Source of the DNA: Paguma larvata
Taxonomy: Eukaryota > Chordata > Mammalia > Carnivora > Viverridae
Direction of reading: 5' to 3'
NCBI GenBank assembly: GCA_030068075.1
Contig: CM057841.1
Coordinates: forward strand, 35,629,030 to 35,693,029
Length of the DNA stretch: 64,000 nt
Program-made: the position numbers and the translations under genes
Part shown: positions 23,144 to 35,754 of the stretch, piece by piece
Position numbering within the stretch: position 1 is the first letter of the stretch
How the letters are laid out: the number at the start of each line of letters is the position of its first letter
The notes under the pieces: model-generated
Told to the model about the DNA's origin: nothing
What the model saw: only the letters and a program-made list of their open reading frames with translations
The model's database searches: none

Positions 23144-23190
23144 TTATATAGACAGTACAAGAGCATGTGTCTTATATAGACAGTACAAGA
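23144..23190. repeat. 19-bp direct duplication
   Basis: 'ttatatagacagtacaaga' occurs at 23144-23162 and identically at 23172-23190, separated by nine bases. Probably a local slippage duplication. Confidence 0.97.
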
Positions 23191-23213
23191 AAGAAACATG
23201 CATATGTTTAACT

Positions 23214-23232
23214 GAAAGAAGGAAAGAAAGAA

Positions 23233-23303
<71 letters not shown>

Positions 23304-23402
23304 AAAAGAAAGAAAGAAAAGAAAGAAAGAAAGAAAGAAAAGAAAGATAGAAAGAAAGAAAGGAAGGAAGAAAGAAAAGAAAGAAAGAAAGAAAGAAAAA
23401 GA
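23214..23402. repeat. Long purine tract, (GAAA)n with (GA)n
   Basis: 189 bases of A and G with a single T (23348). It includes a (GA)n core at about 23238-23262 and (GAAA)n on both sides. Very long reading frames on both strands here are repeat artefacts. Confidence 0.98.
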
Positions 23403-23404
23403 CA

Positions 23405-23598
23405 GAGGCACCTGGATGGCTTGGTCGGTTAAGTGTCCAACTTCGGCTCAAGTCATGATCTCACACTTGGGTTTAAGCCCCATGTCTGGCTCTATGCTGA
23501 CAGCTCAGAACCTGGAGTCTGCTTGGGATTCTGTATCTCCCTGTCTCTCTGCACCCCCCCTGCTCATGCTCTGTCTCTCTCAAAAATAAATAATAAAT
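23405..23598 (+). mobile_element. SINEC between two purine arrays
   Basis: Head 'ggcacctggatggcttggtc', 'caagtcatgatctcacactt', body 'ctgacagctcagaacctgga', CT-rich segment and 'caaaaataaataataaa' tail. A TSD cannot be defined because both flanks are GAAA/GGAA repeats. Confidence 0.93.
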
Positions 23599-23658
23599 GG
23601 AGGGAAGGAAGGAAGGAAGGAAGGAAGGAAGGAAGGAAGGAAGGAAGGAAGGAAGGAA

Positions 23659-23728
<70 letters not shown>

Positions 23729-23735
23729 AGAAGGG
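23599..23735. repeat. (GGAA)n then (GAAA)n purine tract
   Basis: 137 uninterrupted purines: GGAA units to about 23662, then GAAA units. It starts at the SINEC tail. Confidence 0.98.
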
Positions 23736-24337
23736 TTCTTTGTACATTGCACTAACTTTCCAATTAGTTGTCTGGTAGAAAGCTTGAAAATTAAAATGAA
23801 ATGAAAACCAATCTCTTATCTTAGTTGGATTGCATGCCTCCTAGGAATACTGATCCCAAAGGGAAAGTTTAGGAATGCTTTCTAGACAGAAACTGTTTTT
23901 TTGAAACCTGGATTATTTTTACAAATTGGGCTCCATGCCATAGGATGCATCTTATCCTGACAATCTGAGTTCAGAGGAAGAAACAAGCCCTAAGACTGGC
24001 ATATTTTATTCTTCCTAAAACCAAAAATCTTAAATTTAAATCACTGAGAATGAGTGGGAATATTTCCCAGCTGTTTAGTTTCAAGACAGAAAGGAAATAC
24101 AGTTTATGGGCAAAAAAGTGAAGAAGTCATTTAAAATTCTGCTTCATTATGAATGATGTCTTTGGGTCTTACATGCAGAAGGATATGTTACATATTTAAT
24201 ATCTTGGATGTATAACATTAAGATAAAGTAGTATATTCCAATCTAAATTATTTTGGACCTTGCAAGATAGCAAGAAAGGTAATGCAATTTCATGTGTTTC
24301 TTTGGTTAAGAAGTTGCCATACTTATTTGAATGCCTT
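23736..24337. other. Unique sequence, no gene
   Basis: No repeat or gene recognised. Confidence 0.45.
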
Positions 24338-24425
24338 TTGTGCCAACTACTGTGCTAGGTAGTTTAATTACATTATTTCATTTAATCTTTGCAATATTCA
24401 AATAGCTATTTATTATAGCTGGCAG
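24338..24425 (-). mobile_element. MIR fragment
   Basis: 'tgccaactactgtgctaggt' and 'ttatttcatttaatctttgc' are the reverse complement of the MIR 3' half. Confidence 0.55.
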
Positions 24426-24809
24426 TTCAGGAGGCTCAATTCTAAAACGTTAAACTCCCAAATAATAATTTCAAGTTTACTTTTCTCCCTAGCTTAGTGA
24501 CACATTACACTTAATTACATTGTTAGGCTTATCTTAAAATTGTATTTCCTTTCCATGTAAACTATCTAAACAGGCACTTCCAATTCTACCATGTGCACTC
24601 CCCATGCAGAGTTTTATTTGTTGACCTGATTGAAATTGTAAGCATATGAAGCCTTGGCTAAAACTGGTCCTATGTGAATTGAGGGAAACATGAAATGCAA
24701 AGCTTTCCAAAGAAGCATAATCAATTTCAGATGCAATTAATACAATTGGACAAGAAATTAGCCTGGAAAGATTGAGCAATAACGAAACAAAATGACAGCT
24801 CTGAATGCT
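24426..24809. other. Unique sequence, no gene
   Basis: An 81-codon minus-strand frame (24534-24779) has no recognisable domain. Confidence 0.4.
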
Positions 24810-24990
24810 TGCATTGTGCTAGCAACATCAAATATATTATTGTTAATTTTCATAAAGTCCCTGAAAATTAGGCATTGTTATTCTTACTATATAGATAAAA
24901 ATGGCCTTGAGGAATCAAGAACTTTGTTCAAGGTTACATAATTGGTAATAAATTTAATTAGCAGTATATAGCTTCAAGGATTCTTTACTC
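24810..24990 (-). mobile_element. MIR
   Basis: 'gcattgtgctagcaacatca', 'gttaattttcataaagtccc', 'ttcaaggttacataattggt' follow the MIR in reverse. Confidence 0.6.
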
Positions 24991-25629
24991 TCTCTTGTAC
25001 TTGGTTATTAATGGGAACACTCACTCTGAACACAGAGATAATCTAGTCTTAATATTTGACATAATATATTTCAAAACGTTGAGAGACTGAGGATGAGAAA
25101 ATCAATCCAATTGATCAAAACTGTTGAATGTGAAAATGGCAAAACATAAATCCAACGATATTACAACTGTTTCCGTTAAGGGAGGTGAAGATTCAGGAGA
25201 GACTGAAGTGGTAATTTGGAGGTTGTATCATCAGCGCAGATGAAATCTAGTCCCCATGTAACTTTATGCCTTGCATTAGTTGATTTGCCATCTAGTTTGA
25301 TTAAATTATACCAAATAATAGCCAAATCTTCTTTTCAGTCTCTGTTACACAGACAGCTGAAGGGATAAGATTGGGCTAGAAAAGACTGAAGATAAATGAT
25401 TGGATTTGGGGTTTTTTCCTCGTCCATGAAACAATTTGATGAACTGTGTAGAACATTTTTGCTTTTGTGATCACTGCTTAGTACCAGAATAGGTGCTGAA
25501 CGTATAACACAGGCACCTACAGGAGGTTTGCAGTTAACATACATGCCTGAAACATGTCAGCGTAATGAAAGGATACTAAGCTGTAGACACTAGGACTGAA
25601 CATGGCAGCTGTCCGTTTGCATTGCCTTT
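24991..25629. other. Unique sequence, no gene
   Basis: No repeat recognised apart from the left TSD of the next SINE (25620-25629). Confidence 0.45.
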
Positions 25630-25837
25630 TATTGTTTATTTATTTATGTTTATTTATTTTGAGAGAGGCAGTGCAAGTGGGGGAGGGGGAGAGAGAGGGG
25701 GAAAGAGAATCCCAAGCAGGCTCCACATCATTAGCACAGAGCATTATGTGGGGCTTGAACTCATGAACCAGAGATCATGATGTGAGCTGAAACCTAGAGT
25801 TGGACTCTTAACCGACTAAGCCACCCAGGTGCCTCTT
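25630..25837 (-). mobile_element. SINEC, complete
   Basis: TTTA-rich tail, 'gagagaatcccaagcaggct', 'gtggggcttgaactcatgaa', head 'cgactaagccacccaggtgc'. TSD 'cattgccttt' (25620-25629) and 'cattaccttt' (25838-25847), one mismatch. Confidence 0.94.
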
Positions 25838-25847
25838 CATTACCTTT

Positions 25848-28604
25848 CTAAAATATATTTTGGCCTAGGATATCATGTGCTATCTTTTTTTTTCTTTTTA
25901 GTGTCCTGAGGACTGTTGACAAACAATGTGTCTTAATTTGATTTCCCTATAAGCAGACCTATGATAAGATGGAACACCTGGAAAGTGATTTCAAGATGTG
26001 CTAGAAAAGGAGGGCAAAAGTGAGACAGGGGAGGAGAGGGAGAAAATATAGGGAGCATGGGTCACATTATTACCACTAAGAGCCCTGGAGTCAATCCCAG
26101 TAAGGAACTCTGGGTGACATTGCTGAGTATTCCTAAATTGTCCCGCCCAGGATCTGAAGATACTGTGTCATTTCTCCACCAGCTCTTGCTGTCATTCACC
26201 GAGGGCTGTTTCTAGTTGTGTTAAATAGCTAGCACTTATGGCTTGCCCTGCATGGGCTGAGAATGCTTTGATAATGAGAGAAATTTTTAGGCAGAGAGTT
26301 GCACACGTTTGCCATACAATGCCATTCATGGAGCTTAGAAGTGAGAGCCAAGTGTTTAGAAATAGAGCACCAACTGTATCTATCTGCTGCACAAAGACAA
26401 TGTCAGGCAGTCTTCTATTTGTTACACTTCAAATTTTCCTAAGTACCTACTCATTTCCTCTGCTCTGTGAACTGAGTTAGGTGCTGAGAGATGTAAAAAC
26501 AAAGAACAAACATCCTCTATCTACGAAGATTCACCATCTTTAATAGACCAAAGCTTACCTAAAGTGTTGCTCATGCTTTCTTCAGTCTTCTGTCATGTAA
26601 TCTGAATTAGTCTACCTTGTGTTCACTGCTACTTTCCCACCAAATACTACATTATACTCTTAGCTTTCTCTTCTTCTCTTTAAAAAAAAAAAGCCTACAT
26701 TCAGAAAAACATTTTTTTCCCTGACTCTAAACTCCTATGAAATTATTGCCCCCTTGTTGACATTTCACTGTTACATCCACATACCCAAAAGAATAATTAC
26801 GAAAATATAATGTGAAAAAAAAGAAACATCATCATTTTAATTGGTGAGAATTAATCAAATCATAAAACCACTACATATTAACCTCAGTGAACTGTTTCAG
26901 ACTCTCACCTCCAAAGTTGATATAAAGGTAACCCAAGCTCTCCTGTGAGGGCTATTCATATCCATTAATTGTTACAATACAAGATACACTGGGTCTCAGC
27001 TGGTTGCCATTTCTTCTGTATTTGAAATGTGCTTCTCAGCAGAGATCGGAGGACACCATTGGGACTCATTTGAGTCTGACTTTCACATTAATTTTGCTGT
27101 GCTGTGAAGAGCAAAGACAAAATCAATGTCCATCAGTGATTATTCAAGGTAAAGTATCTAGTGATATTGAATACCAATGGCAGCACCAGGCATAAAATTT
27201 ACTTAAGGTTTGTTGAGTTGACAGCCATTTATTCCAGTTCTGCTTCATCTTTCATGTTGCACATATTTTTTTAGGAAAATAAAACAATTATAAGGAAAAA
27301 AATAAATTCTACTTACTGACTCAATTTGCCAGAAACCAGATCTTTATCAGAATGGTAGAGAAGAATTAAGGTTGTAGGATTTTATAAACCTAACTAAGAA
27401 TAATATCTTTCTAACTGGCAGAAGCAAAATATTTCACAGTGCACATTGACACAAGACCACGTGGCTCAATTAAATTTTCAAATGAAGGCTCTTTGTAACT
27501 CGTGAGTGAAATTGAAAAAAAGAAAAGCCTAGAGCTATTTCTTGGGTCCTGAATAAATATTCTTAAGCTGAACATATGCTCATGGCAAAAGAGCAATAAT
27601 ACATTTGGGTTTAAAAGTTTGTTTCAACTGTTAGGCTGAAATCCATATAGACTGTCAATGATACGTTATGCTTTTGAAGAAATTACAAACGAAAAATAAA
27701 TAATAATGACAAAATATTAAAACCTTATTTATTTTTATCATGCATGAGGCTCCAATGTAGGTTGTCTATGCTCCATCTAACTTTCTGATTAAATAATGAT
27801 AGAGGAGGGGGTGCGAAGGGGAGCAGGGTCTCTAGCCAGTCAGTCAGTGCTTAGAACACAAGCAACTTGTCAGGTACCCCTTCCCATCAAATTAAGTTGG
27901 TGGTGCTAGGTAGATATATGCACCACTGCTGTTCTTTCTATCTGAACTATTGTTTACACATTCAACATTGTTGAATAGAAAAGGAAAATAATTCAGTATC
28001 AGGGTTCTCTTTGTCTTTCTGACAGCAGTCAGTTTAAGTTTTTCCATTGGGTATTTTGTTAGAATATACTCAATACTTGACATCTCATATGAGAATTATC
28101 TTCCACATTCTGTCTTCTAAGAATTACCTTCCGTTTTTACTCTGCTGTATTTTGCAGTGTCACATGAGAATCTGAGGCTTCAGCCCTGAGGGATACTCAC
28201 TTCCTTGTGTGTTCAGGTTTCTGGTTCCAGGAGGCCAAGAGCAATGTGTTGAATCAGATAAAGTTTTCTTCCTTCCACATTACCTCTCTGTTTCAAAGCC
28301 TGAGGTTTAACTGGACCTTTAAGTTGGATAAAGTAGGGCTGATGATGAATTAGAATGAATGACTCAGAGGTCATGGGAGAACATCTGAAGTTTTGGGACT
28401 CTGTTCTAATTCAAGATCAATACATAAGGTCCTATATTAGATCTAAGCTTTTGGTGGAGCCATTGTCCCTCCAAGTCCTATGTACCCAGAAATATAGAAC
28501 CTATATATTAGATAGATCCAGAGTCCCTGGAGTAAGAATATAGTGATTGATGATGGAAAGGGTCCAGACTTCTAGGCAGAGTGTAGTGTTCAGGCACTTG
28601 GGAC
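25848..28604. other. Longest repeat-poor, gene-free interval of the centre
   Basis: About 2.7 kb with only one doubtful L2-like stretch (about 26440-26550, minus: 'ttaggtgctgagagatgtaa'). Frames up to 80 codons (26192-26480) have no recognisable protein. Confidence 0.45.
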
Positions 28605-28720
28605 ATGGGGGTATATGCTCAATGGATATTGGTATGAATGAAATAACTTTCTGCCTTCAAGGAGTTCACAATATTGTGAAGGAAACAAGTATATCTGAAA
28701 CAAGTACAGCTGTAGCATAG
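28605..28720 (-). mobile_element. L2-like fragment
   Basis: 'tctgccttcaaggagttcac' followed by 'aatattgtgaaggaaacaag' resembles a reversed L2 3' segment. Confidence 0.4.
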
Positions 28721-28984
28721 TAGTAAAGTATTCCACTTTGTGGAATGGAGAAGGTATATGGAAACGTGGAAGAAAATGGCAGGATCCTTTCACATTTAGC
28801 TTGTATATCCCTCCTTGGAGAAAATTAGGACCCAAGGGCTGAAGTTTCTGCCTAGCAAATTCCTCTCTTCTAGGTGGGGTAAGGGTGAGGGCTTAAAGGT
28901 GTGAGATGAACAACCTATATCCTATTAAGAAGTTTTATTCTATGCACTATGAATCCAAAATATTTGGTTTGAATAAATGCATTC

Positions 28985-29115
28985 TTACCCTCTATGCTTA
29001 TTGCCAGATAGGGTATAGGCCAAGTTTATTTTATCATTTTATTTTCATGCCTCGTATTGCACCTGGAACAAAGGGTAGGCTCTATAAACATGTGTTGACT
29101 GAATAAATATGGGCC
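28985..29115 (+). mobile_element. L2 3' end
   Basis: 'gtattgcacctggaacaaag' followed by 'ggtaggctctataaacatgt' and 'gttgactgaataaat' is the typical L2 terminus. Confidence 0.55.
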
Positions 29116-29329
29116 AAGAGGAGACAGCCTATGCCTGAGAATTTATATTTCAGTTTTGTTGCTAATTATATCATAACCTTGCCCATCTGCTTTAGCAGCT
29201 CAGTTTTCATGATGTGTAGAATGATGGGGCGCCACTGTTCCTGGACCAAGTAGGATCACTATTCAAATTTTTCTTTTGCCTTAATTTTGCCTGTTCTTGG
29301 AGCTCAATGTAAATACAGAATGTCCTCCT

Positions 29330-29640
29330 TTGGTTCTGACTTTTTTCCTCAAAATAAAAATTTTGAAATCTGTATTGCCGTTATTTTGATAGCTTGCTAC
29401 TTTTTACATATAATAGTGTCTTATTCTATATTAATAAGTCATAATATATCACATCGTATAAATATGCCATTCATACAATGTATGAATCGGTGTACAAATC
29501 AATAAGTAATTCATACAATGTGTATTCATGTTCGAGTGAATATGCCATACTCCTCTTGATGAACATTTGGGTTGCTTCCACTTCTTAGTTATTATAAATA
29601 AAACTGTTCTGAATATTTTTGTGCAAATCTTTAAATGCCT
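29330..29640 (-). mobile_element. L1 3'-region fragment
   Basis: 'gatgaacatttgggttgctt', 'ccacttcttagttattataa' and 'ataaaactgttctgaatatt' are the reverse complement of a conserved part of L1. A 13-base string 'attcatacaatgt' occurs twice (29468-29480 and 29509-29521). Confidence 0.6.
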
Positions 29641-32130
29641 CTTCAACTTCTGTCTGTCTTCTAAAAATTCATTCTGTTTGGTATTGGATATATTTACTCC
29701 TATCCCCATTGCCATGTAAAAATACAATGTCTTTTTTTAGGTTCGTCCAGATAAAATTTGGATACGTGGACTCCCCATCAATTAAACAGGTGGCCATGAT
29801 TACTTTTCACTCTAAAGACATATTTTACAAGAGAAACACTGCATGTGTTCAGCAAAGATAAGCTCTTTCCTGTGACTGGTTCCATTGAGTTCTAATCAGA
29901 TAGCTCTATCTTCTTGTCATTGTTGCTTGTTATTGATGATTCAGTATTTGACCTTCTTGGAAGAGCCAAAAGTAGGCTCTGTGGCTGGTGTTTGATGGTT
30001 ACATGCAAACTGATGTCACAGTTTCCAACAATGGGGACTCCAATAGTTTCTTTGCTAGAGTCTTACTATAGAATAGAAAAACCATATCATAAAAAGGGCC
30101 ACTGGCCATGTACTCATAGATCAGTCTAAGCATAAAATGTAATTGTTCTTCCAATAAGTATTAACAAAAGAGAGAGTGGAAAATACACTATTGGCTAGAA
30201 TTCAAATGGCAAGTAAACTTTGAGATAGGCATACATCTGATCTATTGATTGGTATAAAAAGAGGGCAGATAATTGGAATTTAAGATTAAGGTATCATCTG
30301 CAGGCTGGAAGAACCATTGTAGATGAACAATATTCCCTTGTCTTGATTTTGTTTTTCTTGAGGTAATTCTTGAATCTCTTCCGCATTAGGAACTCATCCC
30401 AATCCTTGTTTGTAAAGAAATTTTTTGGGTAAAAAACTAGGGTAGATGTGCCATTCTAAATTCTTTACACATATAAGTGCTTAGCATATATATCGCCTAC
30501 ACTACACACAGATAAACATATATAAGCTCAAAATTTGCCAAGTGTCTGAACACATCTGTGATCTACCACAGTGAAGTGAGCAACAGAATTGCTGAAGTCT
30601 GTTCCAAGTGTAAAATTCCTCAATAGAAAAATTCAGTTTATTTTTGATCCTTTATTTCCTCCTTTGTTTCTTCAGATGTCCATTCATTATGCCATGCAAA
30701 GTCAAAGAAAAGCACTAGGAAAACCTATGTAGTTGACTTTTATTAGTGTGTCTAAACAGGTGGACAGTCTTTTTACTAAAATAGGGTTTTCTGTAAAATA
30801 GAAATGTGGGCACAGGAAGGCATGAAGGAATACTATGGTTATGGTGCTTATATATTATTATTCTCATTTTCTCCATCACCTTTCATCACCTATGCCCAGA
30901 TATTTCCAGAGCTGTGAATTGGAGCGGTCATCATCTCTGAAAAGTATAAGCTCCAAACAGAGACCAACATTGCCAAGACAAATTTCCCAGACTCCATTTA
31001 GAAAAACAGAAAATGGCATTGTTAATTGGGGAACAGATATCTGGAGAGTTGTGCCAATATTCCCTTATCTAACTGGCCTTTCAAAATTGAATGCACTCGC
31101 TGGAACTGCTGGATCAGATACTGTCACTCTTCGCATTCTGGGGAAGATAATTTCAGGACTTTTCAGTTAGTCTCTGTTCAACTCACATTATATCAAATGT
31201 AAAAGAAGGTGAAACCAACCACGTTAGTTTCATTCCACTTCATGGGGAGATATCTGAACCCCATTATGACAATCTACTTTATTTTTCATCTAGAAATTCT
31301 CATCAGACTCAGTGAAGAGTTAATCAGCTCATAGACAAAGCAGTTAGTTACTGCTAGTCTCTAAGATGAAAGGTGCTATAAAAACCTATAATGATAATAA
31401 TTAGAATCATAATATTAATGATAGTGGAATTAACACTTTGACCTTCATCTTCTTCCACAGGTAAAAACCTCAAAATCTGAGCATCATCCCTGAAAGTATA
31501 GCTGAAAAAAGGCTTTTCTAGAACTGTCCTTTTCAAAAGCAATTAATTTCTGCATAAGAAAAGTGTTATTAGAATTCACAATAGTTTTAAAATACAAAAT
31601 TAATTTGCAGGGATATTCTGGCCAATGCTTCTAAATAACTTCTGAAACTTACTAATTACATCACCCTACTTACTATTCCATAGAGATATATGGCACTTCA
31701 TTTGAGTTTTCTTGATGAATAAATGGACAAACAATGATACAAGTATTGAATACAGGAATTACTACATGGTGGTATTTAAGTGCCTAAAATGTCTGCTCTT
31801 AGCAAACTTAGCATACTGATCATAGCAAATATAGAAGATAAATATTTAAATATATTATAAAACAAAAATAATTGTAACTTAATCTCACTATCAGAAGAAA
31901 ACGTTTGTGACATGACATGATGAATCATTTCCTTCTAGTCTTATTTTGGTGAGCATATTAAATGTAATAATAGTAATGGTGATTTAACTCAGTGCATAAT
32001 TTGTATCCTACTTATTCTAATTAACCAGTTTTCAGTTGTTAGCTTAGATCTTTGGATTATAAAGATGCAACTATTTTAGTTCACTTAATGGAAACAACCA
32101 ACAAAAACCAAAACAGGCTGTGCATTTTTT
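29641..32130. other. Gene-free unique sequence
   Basis: About 2.5 kb. The 111-codon plus frame at 30835-31170 lacks a recognised domain and has no visible splice or promoter context; it may be chance. Confidence 0.45.
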
Positions 32131-32359
32131 TAATGATTTTTCTTAACATTGATTTATTTATTTTTGAGTGAGACAAAGCATGCAAGCAGGGAAGGGGCAA
32201 AGAGAGAGTGAGAGAGAGAGAGAGAGAGAATCCAAAGCAGGCTCCCCACTGCCTGCATGGAGCCCGACACACAGCTTGAACTTACAAACCATGAGATCAT
32301 GACCTGAGCTGAAACCAAGAGTCAGAAGTTTAACTGACTGAGCCACTCACGTGCCCCAT
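32131..32359 (-). mobile_element. SINEC, complete
   Basis: 'aacattgatttatttatttt' tail, (GA)n at about 32206-32229, 'gagcccgacacacagcttga', head 'gactgagccactcacgtgcc'. 'ggctgtgc' at 32116 and at 32360 marks the TSD. Confidence 0.93.
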
Positions 32360-32368
32360 GGCTGTGCC

Positions 32369-32823
32369 TTCTTGAATGGCAGCTATGACCTGGATTTAGA
32401 ACTGAGACCTGTTAAAGGTTGAGGTAGCTCTAAGCAGTTTTTCTCTCTCCTTCTTGAATTTGTTTTGTGATTCCTCTCCTTCCTTCTATAAATTTTCTCT
32501 TTCCTTCATCACCTGACTCATCCTTGCTGTAGTCTCTAGAAGAAGCTCCAGAAGAAACCAGTTTGGTTTGACATAATTATTTACCATCGCCTTCACTGAG
32601 TAAGAGAAAGACCAGTTGTGTGTTATTCCTTAGCTTCATGCCCCCTACCTCCCGTGGATGAGGTTCCATTTCTAATTCATTCAGTGGCAATGTATGTACA
32701 ATAGCCTCATTTGATTTCACTAAGTTGGCATTTTTGGTCAAATCACTTTCTACCAAAAGGACAAGTTGAATAGATATGTCCAGCATATACCATTTACCAT
32801 GTCATTGCAAACTTTTTATTAAC
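32369..32823. other. Unique sequence, no gene
   Basis: No repeat recognised. A 69-codon minus-strand frame (32577-32786) is unremarkable. Confidence 0.4.
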
Positions 32824-33180
32824 ATTCATTCATTCAATAGATATTTATTGAGTGTCTAGCATGTGGCAACACTGCTGTAGGTGCTGAGGATACATTAATT
32901 AACAAACTAGACAAGGATCCTTCTCCTCAGATTCTATTGGACAGAGATCAATGGTAAACTGAATGAATGAATAAATGAATGAATGAATAAATAACATATG
33001 TTAGAGGGTAATGAGTCCCAAATAGAAGAATAAAGTGGAGAAAGACATTACAGAGATAAAAAAGTGGGAGAGAGTGTCTGTACTGGCCATGGAGGCAGGA
33101 GGGGTTATTTGTAGTTTTAGTTTGGCCTGAAAAGTGCTCTTTGAGATGAAACTTGACTCAAGATTTGAAGCAGGTAAAGA
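32824..33180 (-). mobile_element. L2 3' region
   Basis: Plus strand reads 'ttcattcattcaatagatat', 'ttattgagtgtctagcatgt', 'gtaggtgctgaggatacatt', then an (AATG)-like run at 32961-32990 and 'ctttgagatgaaacttgact'. All are in L2 order, in reverse. Confidence 0.78.
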
Positions 33181-33339
33181 AAAAAGCCTTATAATTTAAC
33201 TAAATTTGTATTGCTTTGGTTAAATTATCTTTGCAACAATTATTAACATTATTAAAAGTTTATGTTCCAGGGATCATTCCATTTTGTGGTCCAAAATGAC
33301 TAAAATGACTAAGAATTTTGTGTTTATTTCTCAGTCCTA

Positions 33340-33485
33340 TTTGAGTTAGGTACTGTTCTTCCCATTTCACAAATAAAAATTGAAGCACAAACAGGATTGG
33401 CTGCTTGCCTGTGGTCTTTAAGTTAGTAAACAAAAGAGCTTGAATTAACAGATTTGGGAACGCTTCTCTTAAATGCTATTGCCGC
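33340..33485 (-). mobile_element. MIR
   Basis: 'tgagttaggtactgttcttc', 'ccatttcacaaataaaaatt', 'gaagcacaaacaggattggc' follow MIR in reverse. Confidence 0.6.
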
Positions 33486-34109
33486 TCTTCCAATGACGTA
33501 CTAATTTTTAAGAATCAAATAACCCACAGTTGTACAAAGAAGATAAAAACAACACAAATTCCCCATCCATGGCATACAAAAATGATGCATTTTGATTAAT
33601 TATCCTCCCTCAGATACCTTTCTATGTCTCTTTATGCACATCAATGAACATTTAACCCAAATGGTACGTACTGTGTACTGCTTTTCCACTCAAAAATATG
33701 TCGTAGGGCCTATTTCCAAGTCAAAGAATATAGATTTATGCCATTATTTTTATTGAATTTGAATGTTCCATCTTATGGATCTTAGGCCATTTTTCAATTA
33801 TTGAACATTTAAGTTAAGGAAATCAGACTGTGGCCATATCTACCCTTACTCTCTCTCTAGTGATTCGTAACAGCTGATGTGAATTCCCAGAAGATCAATA
33901 TAGCCCTTCAGCAATTGTTACCCATTGTGAAGATGAAGGAAAAGACAGCTATTATAGGAATAGAAACTACTTAGGACTTCCATAACCAATGTTTTAGGAA
34001 TTTTTTCATTCAAGACATAAAAGTCAACTTTTCCTTAGTCTTCCATTTATAGAATATGTTGATTCCAGTTTTGGGACTTGGGAAAGTCCATTTATGGTCG
34101 GATATTAAA
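33486..34109. other. Gene-free sequence, possible L1 scrap
   Basis: About 33640-33825 may be a decayed L1 3' segment (minus). Otherwise nothing recognised. Confidence 0.35.
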
Positions 34110-34310
34110 ACAGAATCAAGCATCACCTCCTCTGGGAAGCATTCCAGGCTGTCCCTTTTAAGGAAGCCACCCCATTTCTGAGCTCGTATAGCTCTCTATT
34201 CTTACCACTTCCTATTTTCACACTTATCATGGTTTATTTTTGTATTGTTCCACTTGTCTGTTCTCTCAACCATATGATAAAATCATTAAATGAAAAGCAC
34301 GTTTCCTTAA
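34110..34310 (+). mobile_element. L2 3' region
   Basis: 'ctctgggaagcattccaggc', 'ctctctattcttaccacttc' and 'ttttgtattgttccacttgt' follow the L2 3' consensus in order. Confidence 0.6.
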
Positions 34311-34754
34311 ATTCTGAGTCTCCTGGACAAACAAAAGTTACTATTTCTGGTGTCTAATATGTACTTTAAAAATGCCTTTAGAAGAGAAAGGAGGACTTCA
34401 AGAGGAGGTGAAGAATAGCTTAGCTTAGTTATCAGAAATAGGCAATGGGTTGAAAGTAAAGGATGGAAGAAAAAGTAAAAATTAAGCAGAGGGGAGAGGG
34501 AAAGCCGAATGACAAAACATGTGAACAAAAATATTGGTATTGTTGAATGAACAATATTGTTCCAGTTAAATGTATTAATATATAATTTGAGAGGAACAAA
34601 ATATTTATTCCAGGGATAATGTATTCATTTCCTAAGTTACAAGCAGTATAAAAAAATCTACTCTGTGTCTGTATCTACTAGAATTTATAGCAAGACTCTG
34701 TTTTCAGCTGTAAATTCAATTCCATGATACTATGGGTATGTATAATTCACTTAA
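34311..34754. other. Unique sequence, no gene
   Basis: Nothing recognised. A 73-codon minus-strand frame (34307-34528) is rich in F, L and S, as expected from purine-rich plus-strand DNA. Confidence 0.4.
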
Positions 34755-35150
34755 AGTATTTATTGAGGATCTACTCTATGAATGGTGCTATATATTAGAT
34801 AGTGGACATTTATAGATGTGAACAATTCAAGCTCTGCTCCCAAGAAGGGCATAGTGGTATAGGATATTCAGAGTATGGTGTGATAAGTAGAATCACAGAA
34901 ATCTTTATTATGTGCACTTGCATTTTGTGCAAGAATCTCAGAGGAGGGACTTCTTCAGGAGTGCTCCAGGAGTTCCTCCTTTAGGGAGGAAATGATATCT
35001 GGGCAGAGTGGTAGTAGGAGTATGTAGGGAAGGAAGAGAGAAAAGAGAGAAAAGCAGATGAGCCTGAAGAGGGAGGCAGATGCCAGATCATGGGAAGCTT
35101 TCATGTACCAAGCTTGGGCTTTACCCTACAGATGACTAAGAGCCAGAGAA
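34755..35150 (-). mobile_element. L2 3' region, diverged
   Basis: 'gtatttattgaggatctact' at 34758, 'gctctgctcccaagaagggc' and later 'cagatgccagatcatgggaa' with 'cttgggctttaccctacaga' are successive parts of a reversed L2. Confidence 0.55.
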
Positions 35151-35520
35151 GGAGTGACGGAATTCCTTGGAGGCTCAGAGGCTGCCTAAAATTGATAATT
35201 ACACCAGAGATAAAGAACAACTTGACAGAGCAGCTACTTCTTTATGCTAAATGGCAAACCTTTGTGGCAAGTGAATCTTAATGTAAAAAGAATGAGGTGC
35301 CCTAACCTTGAATTTCTCTCATTCAGGTAGACATCTTTGGGATTCTACAAATAGTAAGGTCCACTGGTTAAGTGAGACTAGACTTTGGGGCTAGTTTTAT
35401 GAAATCGCCATTGTTAGGGCTGAAGGAGCTTTAGATTAGTCAGTGCCACTCCTCTATAAGACTCCTCTACAAATAGGCCAGGGAGTGGCCTCTTCCTACA
35501 TGGGCAGCTCACTTGTTTTT
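35151..35520. other. Unique sequence, no gene
   Basis: Nothing recognised. Confidence 0.4.
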
Positions 35521-35536
35521 AAAGGAGTACATCTCA

Positions 35537-35738
35537 GGGGCACCCGAGTGGTTCAGACATGTCCGCCTTCAGTTCAGGTCATGATCTCATGGTTGATGAG
35601 TTTGAGCCCCACATCAGGCTCTGTGCTGACAGCTCAGAGCTTGGAACCTGCATCAGATTCTCTGTCCCTGCCCACCTTGTGCACTTGCACTGCCTCTCTC
35701 TCTCTTTCTGTCTCAAAGATAAATAAACTTAAAAAAAT
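35537..35738 (+). mobile_element. SINEC, complete
   Basis: 'ggggcacccgagtggttcag', 'ggtcatgatctcatggttga', 'ctgtgctgacagctcagagc', CT-rich, A-rich tail. TSD 'aaaggagtacatctca' (35521-35536) and 'aaaagagtacatctca' (35739-35754), 15 of 16 matching. Confidence 0.96.
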
Positions 35739-35754
35739 AAAAGAGTACATCTCA

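Noticed and set aside
23214..23735. CRISPR-like or satellite array
   Set aside because: The units are four bases long without spacers; simple microsatellite.
22987..23804. Several long frames on both strands with F/S/L- or K/E/R-rich repeats
   Set aside because: They are translations of GAAA/GGAA microsatellites and of the SINE between them.
30835..31170. 111-codon plus-strand frame
   Set aside because: No recognised domain; the length is compatible with chance in a window of this size.
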